Assembly: GCA_002429385.1 (NCBI GenBank)
Contig: DIZL01000058.1
Location: 21,081 to 85,080, forward strand
From: Prolixibacteraceae bacterium UBA6029
GTDB lineage: Bacteria; Bacteroidota; Bacteroidia; Bacteroidales; Prolixibacteraceae
Length of the DNA: 64,000 nucleotides
Direction: 5' to 3'
Shown here: piece after piece, positions 51,144 through 59,364 of the stretch
Numbering within the stretch: position 1 is the first letter of the stretch
Layout of the letters: every line of letters starts with the position of its first letter
Notes under the pieces: generated by a model
Told to the model about the DNA's origin: nothing
What the model saw: only the letters and a program-made list of their open reading frames with translations
The model's database searches: none
Translations under genes and position numbers: made by a program

Positions 51144-53276
51144 ATGAAACAGATTTTCGTCTTATTCGTTGTGTTTTTCTTCATTTTAAATGTCAGTGCA
51201 CAAAAGACATTGAGTCTGAAAGACGCCACTCTTGGCAGCAGTTCATATTTAAAGCCTGCAATGCCGGAACAACTGAAATGGAAAGATGCCCGGCATTATG
51301 TGATGATTAAGAATAACAATCTGTTTCAGTATAATGCCCAGGCTAAAGATTCGGTAGAATTATTTTCGCTTGCAGACCTGAACATGGCGTTGAAAGAAAA
51401 ACAAATCAAGGAGCAGGACGCCTTCCCTCGATTTTCATTCATCAACGAATCGCAGATCTGGTTCCAGGTTGATAAACACCTTGTAATTCTCAATCTTGAA
51501 AACAAATCGATTGTTACATACTTTACTTATGCTGAGGATGCTGACCTTTTAGATTTTTGTACAGGTAATTCAATGCTGGCTTATACGATAAAGAATAATC
51601 TCTATATCACCGGAACCAAAGGAATTCAGCAGATTACTTCTGATGTGGATTTGCATATTATTAATGGTGCAGCAGTTCACCGTAACGAATTCGGTATTGA
51701 GAAAGGCACTTTTTGGTCTCCTTCAGGAAATCAGCTTGCATTTTATCATATGGACGAAACCATGGTGGGGGATTATCCCCTGGTTGATTACATGGCTCGT
51801 GAAGCTAAATTGGTAAACGTTAAATATCCGATGGCCGGGATGACCAGTCACAAGGTAACCCTTGGAATCTATAACCTGGCAACCAAACAGACCGTTTACA
51901 TGAAAACGGGTGGACCTGACGATCATTACCTCACCAACATTTGCTGGAGTCCTGATGGAAAAAGTATCTTCATTCAGGAGTTGAACCGGGAGCAAAACCA
52001 CATGAAGCTGAACCGTTATGACGCTTCAACCGGTGAACTGATCAAAACAGTTTTTGAAGAACAGGATAAGCGGTATGTTGAACCGATTCATCCAATACTA
52101 TTTTCAAAAAATGATCCCGATAAGTTTTACTACCAGAGCCGAAGGGATGGCTGGAACCATGTTTATCTTTACAATACAAGCGGTAACCAAATTTCTCAGG
52201 TTACACGAGGCGAATGGGAAGTTACCAGATTACTAGGGTTTGATACGGAGGAAAAATTCATGTACTTCGAAGCCACCATGCAAAGTCCAATCGAACGTAA
52301 CCTATACAGGATAAATATTCATTCAGGAAAGACTGATAAACTTTCTGAAGAGGCCGGTACGCATTCAGGTATACTTTCACCTGGCCAGCAGTACCTGCTT
52401 GATTCATGGACAAGTACCGATGTGCCGGGTCAGGTTGATTTAGTCTCAACGAAAGATGGCCATAAACAAATTCTATATAAGGCACAGAATACGCTAAAGG
52501 ACTTTGAACTGGGTGAAAATACTGTATTTACACTGAAAGCTGCTGACGGAATCACTGATTTGTATTGCCGGATGATTAAACCAAACAACTTCGATGCCTC
52601 TAAAAAATATCCGGTCATTGTATATGTTTATGGAGGACCTCACGATCAGCTGGTCAATAAAACATGGAAAAATTCAGCACGTTGGTGGCAATATTATATG
52701 GCTTCAAAAGGATACATTTCATTCACCCTTGATAACAGGGGTTCTGAAAACCGGGGAAAAGCATTCGAAGATATCATTCACAGACAATTGGGAGTAGTTG
52801 AAACAGACGACCAAATGAAAGGGATAGATTATTTGAAATCACTTCCTTATGTCGATGTTAACCGGATTGGAGTGCATGGCTGGAGCTATGGTGGTTTTAT
52901 GACCCTTAACCTGAAACTTAAGCATCCTGATATCTTTAAGGTTGCTGTTGCCGGTGGACCCGTCGTTGACTGGAGCATGTATGAAGTCATGTATGGCGAG
53001 CGTTATATGGACACTCCTGAAGAAAATCCGGATGGATACAAAAATGCGAATATGCTGAATTACGCAGATAAACTTCAGGGTAAACTTTTGATCATTCATG
53101 GTGTTCAGGACCAGACTGTAGTCATGCAGCAGAGCATTCAGTTTCTGAAGAAATGTATTGATCTGGATAAGCAGGTCGACTTTTTTGTTTACCCGACTCA
53201 CGAACACAATGTCCGTGGAAATGATCGCCTGCACCTGATGGAAAAAATAAGTAATTATTTTCTGGATAACCTATAG
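51144..53276 (+). CDS. Dipeptidyl peptidase IV (S9B)
   Basis: A 710-aa exported serine peptidase. Signal peptide (LFVVFFFILNVSA), a beta-propeller (60-450), then the alpha/beta-hydrolase domain with Ser in HGWSYGGFM, Asp in HGVQDQTV and His in THEHNVRG. It removes X-Pro or X-Ala dipeptides from peptide N-termini in the periplasm and serves protein use. Seven base pairs separate it from the convergent Omp85 gene. Confidence 0.92.
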   Translation: MKQIFVLFVVFFFILNVSAQKTLSLKDATLGSSSYLKPAMPEQLKWKDARHYVMIKNNNLFQYNAQAKDSVELFSLADLNMALKEKQIKEQDAFPRFSFINESQIWFQVDKHLVILNLENKSIVTYFTYAEDADLLDFCTGNSMLAYTIKNNLYITGTKGIQQITSDVDLHIINGAAVHRNEFGIEKGTFWSPSGNQLAFYHMDETMVGDYPLVDYMAREAKLVNVKYPMAGMTSHKVTLGIYNLATKQTVYMKTGGPDDHYLTNICWSPDGKSIFIQELNREQNHMKLNRYDASTGELIKTVFEEQDKRYVEPIHPILFSKNDPDKFYYQSRRDGWNHVYLYNTSGNQISQVTRGEWEVTRLLGFDTEEKFMYFEATMQSPIERNLYRINIHSGKTDKLSEEAGTHSGILSPGQQYLLDSWTSTDVPGQVDLVSTKDGHKQILYKAQNTLKDFELGENTVFTLKAADGITDLYCRMIKPNNFDASKKYPVIVYVYGGPHDQLVNKTWKNSARWWQYYMASKGYISFTLDNRGSENRGKAFEDIIHRQLGVVETDDQMKGIDYLKSLPYVDVNRIGVHGWSYGGFMTLNLKLKHPDIFKVAVAGGPVVDWSMYEVMYGERYMDTPEENPDGYKNANMLNYADKLQGKLLIIHGVQDQTVVMQQSIQFLKKCIDLDKQVDFFVYPTHEHNVRGNDRLHLMEKISNYFLDNL

Positions 53277-53283
53277 GACGTAT

Positions 53284-55122
53284 CTATTGGAACTTTAAAG
53301 GTTCTGGTCCGCGTGGCTGAAAGGAGTAAAAGCTGTTTCTCGATACTTCATCGAAAATAAAGCCAATATTGCTTACATCCTCCGGACTGTAAGGATAGAA
53401 AGCCAGTCGGATCTGGATCGTCTTGAAAATGAGGTTTTCATTTCTGATCCGGAGGCCAATTCCGATACCTGCATAATAACTCTGCTTAAATATTGATTGT
53501 TCGGCCGGACCAACGACTCCAACATCAAAGAAAGAAAAAAATGCTGTCCGAAAGTTCAGGATTGCTCTGTTTTGAAAAAATACATTTTCAACGTTTAAGG
53601 TCAGGCGCTGTTTCCCCTTCTCAATTTGGCTTCCAAACCCCCTGATGCCGTCACTGTTAAGCAATAACAGGTTTTCAATATCATATCGGTTGATACCAAT
53701 TGTATAATTCACTTTTATGAATTGCCTGGATTGTACACTCCATACATGGAACAAGGGGGAAATAAAATTAAGCTTAAAATCAGTCATTCCTTGCTCCAGA
53801 CCGGTTCGTTTCCAATAGGTACCCATGCCCAATGAAGTGTACAAATAGAAGGACTTATTTTTAAACATGTTGCCTGTCGATAAAAACACATGCGAATACC
53901 AGCGATCACCAAACTCATTGTGGTCATATCCAAAAACCAGTTCGTGAAGATATCCTTTTGGAATATCTTCCGTAATACCATAACTATAGACCAGGTAATC
54001 CCTGACGTATGATCTTTTTGAAAAGCTTAGACTGCCCAAATAAAAGGTGCTGTTGGCAAAATATTGATTGTTGTGGATATCTGGTGCAGGACGGTCGTAA
54101 AATGAAGTATACCTTATTCTTCCTGACAAAGTCATTTGGAAACGGCTGTCATTACGGTTAATTCCCAGATTTAACCTTCTTCCGTACCATCCATCCAGAT
54201 AAAGATAATTCAGCGTAGAATCAGTAGTCACAGGGTCATTTACGTTAATCCGGTTCGACCTGTAACTTCGTAAAGCCGTTAATCCTCCTGCATAAACCGA
54301 TTGTGGCCTTAAGAAATCACGATCCAAAGAAACAGAAACCCCTTGGCTGAGATAGGTGTTTGAATATCCGGTTGAAAAGTTAATGAATTTTCCACTGACA
54401 TTGTTTATGGCATAATAAGCATCAAACCCGATATTTGGTGACCTATTGGTATTGGCTATGAGGCTTGTTCCCAGTTCATGACCCATTCCCAAAATATTTT
54501 TATCGTAGATTCCGAAATTGCCTTTATTTACACCCCCAATTCCTCCGGTAAGTCCGAACGAAAAAACGTCTTTGGTAAGTATCAATATATCAACCAAATT
54601 GTCGTTTAGAGGATCATTTTTTATAATTATTCTTACATCCTTCAGATAGGGCAGGCTGCGGAGTAACTGTTCATTATCCATTAACAGATTGGGATCCAAT
54701 GACTGGCCTTCTTTTATCCACAGGTTTTTCCGAATAACACTTAAACTCGATCTTGAATGAAGTTTGTTTGCCAGACTTTCAATCCATATATCGGTGATTT
54801 TCGCTGTATCATTAAAATCCGGACCAAAAACATCCAGTGACTTTATTCGAATTGTTCCTATTGTCTTTTTTTCAAAACTTTTGTAATATTCGTATGATTG
54901 CAAATCTTTGTTGACTGATACTTTTGTTGATCGGAGCACATGACCATAGACCCATTTTGTAAACCGGTGACGGGACGCTTTTATTTCTAAACTATCGTAA
55001 AATATTTTAGGCTTATTCGATAGAATAATCACGTCAGCAGTATCATTTTTTTGCATGAATAGCTCCTCTCCCTTAAGGGATAACGAAGAGAGAAGTATTA
55101 AAATAACCCATGCAATTTTCAT
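53284..55122 (-). CDS. Omp85-family outer-membrane protein with short POTRA region
   Basis: A 612-aa protein with signal peptide and POTRA-like folds in residues 80-190 (TIGTIRIKSLDVFGPD, LPYLKDVRIIIKND) followed by a barrel of the bacterial surface antigen/D15 kind (GDLR-less; strands such as DGIRGFGSQIEKGKQRL near 480). Much shorter than BamA (one or two POTRA domains), so closer to the TamA/Toc75-like accessory group. It may insert or export surface proteins or lipids. Partner unknown. Confidence 0.75.
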   Translation of the reverse strand: MKIAWVILILLSSLSLKGEELFMQKNDTADVIILSNKPKIFYDSLEIKASRHRFTKWVYGHVLRSTKVSVNKDLQSYEYYKSFEKKTIGTIRIKSLDVFGPDFNDTAKITDIWIESLANKLHSRSSLSVIRKNLWIKEGQSLDPNLLMDNEQLLRSLPYLKDVRIIIKNDPLNDNLVDILILTKDVFSFGLTGGIGGVNKGNFGIYDKNILGMGHELGTSLIANTNRSPNIGFDAYYAINNVSGKFINFSTGYSNTYLSQGVSVSLDRDFLRPQSVYAGGLTALRSYRSNRINVNDPVTTDSTLNYLYLDGWYGRRLNLGINRNDSRFQMTLSGRIRYTSFYDRPAPDIHNNQYFANSTFYLGSLSFSKRSYVRDYLVYSYGITEDIPKGYLHELVFGYDHNEFGDRWYSHVFLSTGNMFKNKSFYLYTSLGMGTYWKRTGLEQGMTDFKLNFISPLFHVWSVQSRQFIKVNYTIGINRYDIENLLLLNSDGIRGFGSQIEKGKQRLTLNVENVFFQNRAILNFRTAFFSFFDVGVVGPAEQSIFKQSYYAGIGIGLRIRNENLIFKTIQIRLAFYPYSPEDVSNIGFIFDEVSRNSFYSFQPRGPEPLKFQ

Positions 55123-55281
55123 AATTTCAACCTGTACTTTTCAAGTTTTTAAATTTATTTAAATATTTCCAAAAAGTCAGGAAAAAAAGATATAACGCAA
55201 AATTGGCCTGGACCAATATATTTAAATCAATTGCTCTTTTCGTTTTTCAGTACATTAACCCCGACTGATACCCTATTTTAT

Positions 55282-55289
55282 TAAATTTG
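55282..55289 (+). promoter_or_regulatory. Candidate -7 box immediately before the TonB-like gene
   Basis: TAAATTTG matches TAnnTTTG and ends only 7 bp before the ATG at 55297, which would give a nearly leaderless mRNA. No clear TTTG partner lies upstream, so the call is weak. Confidence 0.35.
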
Positions 55290-55296
55290 CGCCGGA

Positions 55297-56046
55297 ATGT
55301 TGAATATTAAAGAACTATATCGAAAAAGCGCGTATGGGGTTATGGGAACCCTGATCTTTCACATCTTATTGATTGGTGGGTTTTTATTGGCCGAATTAAA
55401 AATAAATGGTAAAATAGAAAAAGAAGAACCCATTACCATTGATTTTACTGCTCCGGAAGAACTGTTAATAAACAAGCAGGCTCAACCGGTAACAGAGTCA
55501 CAAAAAAATCAGGAACAGCGTTCCGGATCAAAACAGGTGAATAGAAATGATCAAGGCGCAGGCAGCAATCGGGCAGTAAATGATGCGATTAAGAAAGACA
55601 AGTTTTTTGATGCTGGTTATAAGCGCGACATTGATGCGGCAGAGAAAATGGTTGCCGATGTGAATAAACAACTCTCAAAGAAGGTGTCTCCGGTCAAGAA
55701 ATATGCCATGCCTGAAGTTATCACCGAAGGTCAAAATCGTGATTCGATCAAGAATACTGTTTATTCAGGAAAAAGTAACATACATTATTCGCTTGAAAAC
55801 CGGTACCATGTCCGTCTGCCGATACCTGTTTATCTGACCAAGAATGGAGGAACAATAACCATAGACATACAAGTCGACCGGAGTGGCAAAGTCATCAAAG
55901 CCGAAGCCAGACCGGTTAATAATGCGAGCGATCCAATGTTGTCGGTATATGCAACCCAGGCCGCTGAAAATACCCTGTTTAATTCAGAACAAAAAGCTCC
56001 TGCCAATCAAAAAGGAACAATTACCTATAAATTTGTGGCTCAGTGA
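55297..56046 (+). CDS. TonB-like energy transducer
   Basis: A 249-aa inner-membrane protein: short cytoplasmic N-terminus, one membrane helix (GTLIFHILLIGGFLLAELKI, about 17-36), a charged, Gln-rich periplasmic linker (60-160) and a C-terminal domain GGTITIDIQVDRSGKVIKA of the TonB_C/energy-transducer type. It would pass proton-motive force to outer-membrane receptors, with ExbBD encoded elsewhere. No receptor gene is adjacent. Confidence 0.72.
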   Translation: MLNIKELYRKSAYGVMGTLIFHILLIGGFLLAELKINGKIEKEEPITIDFTAPEELLINKQAQPVTESQKNQEQRSGSKQVNRNDQGAGSNRAVNDAIKKDKFFDAGYKRDIDAAEKMVADVNKQLSKKVSPVKKYAMPEVITEGQNRDSIKNTVYSGKSNIHYSLENRYHVRLPIPVYLTKNGGTITIDIQVDRSGKVIKAEARPVNNASDPMLSVYATQAAENTLFNSEQKAPANQKGTITYKFVAQ

Positions 56047-56059
56047 TGTTGGGGCACTA

Positions 56060-56198
56060 CCCACCTATTACCTGCTCTTTATAATTTGATACCTGTTTGT
56101 TTTCTATCTGTGTTGAATTGCCAAAATACACACAGATAGAACACAGATAGAAGTCAGATAATAAAGAGCAGGTATAAGCCTGGGGATAGTCAGGTGGG
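56060..56198. repeat. Intergenic nested palindrome, copy B
   Basis: Three nested perfect stems: CCCACCT/AGGTGGG (56060/56192), ACCTGCTCTTTAT with its complement (56070-56082/56161-56173), and TTCTATCTGTGTT with its complement (56102-56114/56140-56152). The centre and CAGATAATAAA match copy A at 16337, with compensating changes in the stem. It occupies the gap between the TonB-like gene and mod; the rest of the gap to 56448 holds no gene. Confidence 0.65.
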
Positions 56199-56448
56199 GA
56201 TTTGAGGCCACAAGATGGTGTCCCGTTTCCTCTATTACCTCCATTTACTCTGTACGCTATAATTTATTCAGGTTCATTGAATTCCTCAATTGCTCAATTC
56301 CTGGTTTTAGGATAGATTCCTGCATTATTCTTTATCTGGTAAGTCCTAATCAACAGGGGATAGGATGTTTTGAGGAAAAGTATGGTTCAATAAGAGTGAA
56401 CATATAACTATTATAACTATATTTGATCTCAACCTTTGAGACCATTGA

Positions 56449-58101
56449 ATGAATAGTAAATATAAAAAGCTGGAACTTGGCTGGCCCGGTAAAGACCTTG
56501 AACTGAAACCCGAACCCCGGGTACTGATTGAAGACCCCGAAAAATCGTATGGCGAAACCGACACCGGGAATATGCTTATCCATGCGGATAATCTCCTTGC
56601 CCTTAAAGCGCTTGAACAAAACTTTGCAGGTAAAATAAAGTGCATCTACATTGACCCTCCCTACAATACCGGTAACGCTTTTGAACATTACGACGATGGT
56701 TTGGAGCATAGCATGTGGCTTAATTTGATGAAACCACGTTTGGAATTGCTGTATAAACTTTTAGCCAAAGATGGCGTGTTATTTGTTAATGTTGATGAAG
56801 TAGAGCATGCTTATTTGAAAGTAATGCTTGACGAAATATTTGGAAGAAAGAATTTTATTGGGGATATTATTTGGAAAAAGAGGAAAGGTGGGGGTAATGA
56901 TTCTCGATTTATAGCTCTTGATCATGATTACATAATTTTATTTGCAAAAGAAGCGACTAAAGAAGTTCATAAAACGAAATGGCGAGTATCTCAATCAGTT
57001 GAGTATTTAAAAAGATATAAAGAAATAGATGAGAACGGTGAGCATTTTTATTGGGATACTTTAGCTAGAGATGGATTGCAAAATCCAATTCCAATTACTA
57101 TTGATTGTCCTGATGGAACAACTTTGTCTATTAATTCTCAGAAGTCGATAGATACAATAAACATTGGGTTGATTAATGGACAAATTAAGTTAACAAAATC
57201 GAGAAATGGATGGACTTTACATCATAGAGTCTATATGCCTTCAGGTCAGGTTTTGAGATCAATAATTGATGATGTTGGTACAAATAAAAATGCAAATGAT
57301 GAAACTATTTCATTATTTGGGAAAGAAAATACCTTTGATTATCCGAAACCTGAAAGTTTAATTCAAAGACTAATTGAACTAGTGACCAAGGAAGGGGATA
57401 TTGTACTTGATTCGTTTTTGGGTTCAGGAACGACGGCGGCAGTAGCTCACAAAATGGGGCGTAAATGGATAGGAATAGAATTAGGCGAGCATTGCAATAC
57501 CCATTGTTTGCCACGCTTAAAAATGGTTTGTGATGGTATCGATCAGGGCGGTATTTCGAAAGCGCAGGAATGGAAAGGTGGCGGAGGGTTTAAGTATTAT
57601 GGCATAGCTCCAAGCCTGCTCAATAAAGATAAATACAACCAATGGGTCATTAATCCCAATTATAACGGGCAATTGCTTGCTGCGGCCATGGCACGCCACG
57701 AAGGTTTTACCTTTTGTCCCAGCGAATCGGTAGTTTGGAAACAGGGATACGCCACCGAACATCATTTCATTTTCACTACAACGAACACAATAACTCCTGA
57801 TGTGGTAGAACAGATACTGAGTGAGATGAAACCCGAAGAGAGCCTGCTGATTTGCTGTGTCGCCTTTAAGGAAGAATGTGACCAAATCAGCACACGCATT
57901 GAGATCAGGAAGATCCCTGATGTAATCTTAGGTAAATGTGAGTTTGAGAAGGAGGATTATTGCACCGGGACGAACATCATTAACATGCCTGCTGATCCAG
58001 ACCAGCCTGCATTTGTGCCTTCGTATGTAAGTTCTGAAATAAAACCAAGTCCGGCAAAGATTAGGAAGGAAGATCCTTCTCAGTCAAGATTACTCTTTTA
58101 A
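56449..58101 (+). CDS. mod: Type III restriction-modification methyltransferase (Mod)
   Basis: A 550-aa beta-class adenine methyltransferase: DPPY at 69-72 (catalytic) comes before FLGSG at 323-327 (AdoMet binding). It methylates one strand of an asymmetric site, and with Res forms the type III restriction complex. The recognition segment lies between the motifs (about 135-310); its DNA is far more AT-rich (about 32% G+C in sampled lines) than the flanks (about 52%), suggesting exchange of that segment. Res lies 1.2 kb downstream after a Bro-N gene. Confidence 0.93.
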   Translation: MNSKYKKLELGWPGKDLELKPEPRVLIEDPEKSYGETDTGNMLIHADNLLALKALEQNFAGKIKCIYIDPPYNTGNAFEHYDDGLEHSMWLNLMKPRLELLYKLLAKDGVLFVNVDEVEHAYLKVMLDEIFGRKNFIGDIIWKKRKGGGNDSRFIALDHDYIILFAKEATKEVHKTKWRVSQSVEYLKRYKEIDENGEHFYWDTLARDGLQNPIPITIDCPDGTTLSINSQKSIDTINIGLINGQIKLTKSRNGWTLHHRVYMPSGQVLRSIIDDVGTNKNANDETISLFGKENTFDYPKPESLIQRLIELVTKEGDIVLDSFLGSGTTAAVAHKMGRKWIGIELGEHCNTHCLPRLKMVCDGIDQGGISKAQEWKGGGGFKYYGIAPSLLNKDKYNQWVINPNYNGQLLAAAMARHEGFTFCPSESVVWKQGYATEHHFIFTTTNTITPDVVEQILSEMKPEESLLICCVAFKEECDQISTRIEIRKIPDVILGKCEFEKEDYCTGTNIINMPADPDQPAFVPSYVSSEIKPSPAKIRKEDPSQSRLLF

Positions 58102-58445
58102 TAGTTGTGATTATGACCAGCGAATCTGACATTAAACTATTTGAGAACAAGAAGGTAAGAAGCCATTGGGATGAGAAAGAAGAACAATGAACTGTCCCAT
58201 AAATTGGGACAGTTGAACATGCAAGCGGATGGAATCGAAAACAGGTAAAAGTATAGTGACAGGAATTGAGTTATCGACAATTTGTCGACAACTGAAATTA
58301 GAAGATGCTGATGGAAAGATGATTGATTAAAAGAAGGGAATGAATTTGCGCCCTCGTATATTAACGTAGAAATAAAGCCAGGTTTGGCAGAGATTAAAAA
58401 GGAAGATACAACACAATAAAAATTACTCTTTTAATAATTGGGATT
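58102..58445 (+). pseudogene. Scrambled duplication of Bro-N gene parts and the mod 3' end
   Basis: From 58113 the sequence repeats the start of the next gene (MTSESDIKLFENKKV, WDEKEEQ) and then meets a stop at 58188. A perfect 10-bp hairpin AACTGTCCCA/TGGGACAGTT (58190-58214) follows at once. Next come pieces like that gene's C-terminus (TGKSIVTG, about 58235) and its middle (LSTICRQLKLE, about 58270), then an end-of-mod copy (APSYINVEIKPGLAEIKKED, about 58350-58419). These are remains of a tandem copy with internal deletions. Confidence 0.75.
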
Positions 58446-59288
58446 ATGACCAGCGAATCTGATATCAAATTATTTGAGAACAAAAAGGTAAGAAGCCATT
58501 GGGATGAGAAAGAAGAACAGTGGTATTTTTCGGTTATTGATGTGGTTGAAATTTTGAGCGAAAGTACGAATCCAAGAGATTATTGGTTTAAAATGAAATT
58601 GAGGATAAAATCTGAAGAAGGACTTGAACTGTCGACAGTTTGTCGACAGTTGAAATTAAAAGCTACAGATGGAAAGATGAGAGTAACCGATGTTGCAGAC
58701 ACTGAAACACTTTTGCGAATTATTCAATCGATTCCATCACCCAAAGCAGAACCCTTTAAACAATGGCTGGCAAAAGTAGGATACGAGCGCATACAGGAAA
58801 TTTCAGACCCCGGTCAAAGTATTGATAGGGCAAGAGAGAATTGGCAGAAACTGGGCAGAAGTGAAAAGTGGATTCAGCAGCGTATGACAGGGCAGGAGAC
58901 CAGGAATAAACTGACTGATTATTGGAAAGATGCCGGAGTAAAAGAACGAAATGAATTTGCGCTGCTCACCAATATCATTCATCAGGAATGGACAGGATTA
59001 ACTGTGAAAAAACATAAGGACTTAAAAGGTCTCAAGACTCAAAACTTAAGAGACCATATGAGCGAGGCGGAACTGATTTTTACAGCATTAGCAGAACTAT
59101 CCACCCGACAAATAGCTGAATCTGAGAAAGCAAAAGGTTTACAGGAGAATGCAAAAGCGAGCAAGAAGGGAGGCGGAGTTGCCAGAAATGCACGTAAAGA
59201 ATTGGAGTCGAGAACAGGTAAGAGTATAGTGACAGGAGAAAATTTTCTCCCGCCTGCAAAAGATATAAAGAAAATTGATAAAAAATGA
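58446..59288 (+). CDS. Bro-N domain protein between mod and res
   Basis: A 280-aa protein. Residues 1-115 form a Bro-N (prophage antirepressor-like) domain: IKLFENKKVRSHWDEKEEQW, SVIDVVEILSESTNPRDYW, TETLLRIIQSIPSPKAEPF. The rest is helical and basic, with a C-terminal KELESRTGKSIVTGENF stretch common in this family. Such proteins often accompany type I and III restriction genes, but their task is unknown; DNA binding and control of the system is plausible. A broken second copy lies upstream. Confidence 0.82.
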   Translation: MTSESDIKLFENKKVRSHWDEKEEQWYFSVIDVVEILSESTNPRDYWFKMKLRIKSEEGLELSTVCRQLKLKATDGKMRVTDVADTETLLRIIQSIPSPKAEPFKQWLAKVGYERIQEISDPGQSIDRARENWQKLGRSEKWIQQRMTGQETRNKLTDYWKDAGVKERNEFALLTNIIHQEWTGLTVKKHKDLKGLKTQNLRDHMSEAELIFTALAELSTRQIAESEKAKGLQENAKASKKGGGVARNARKELESRTGKSIVTGENFLPPAKDIKKIDKK

Positions 59289-59364
59289 TCATCATAAAGC
59301 CACAAGTTTAAAGGCATCGAATTCGATGCTTTTAAAAAACTAAACCTTCAACCTATCAGCATAA

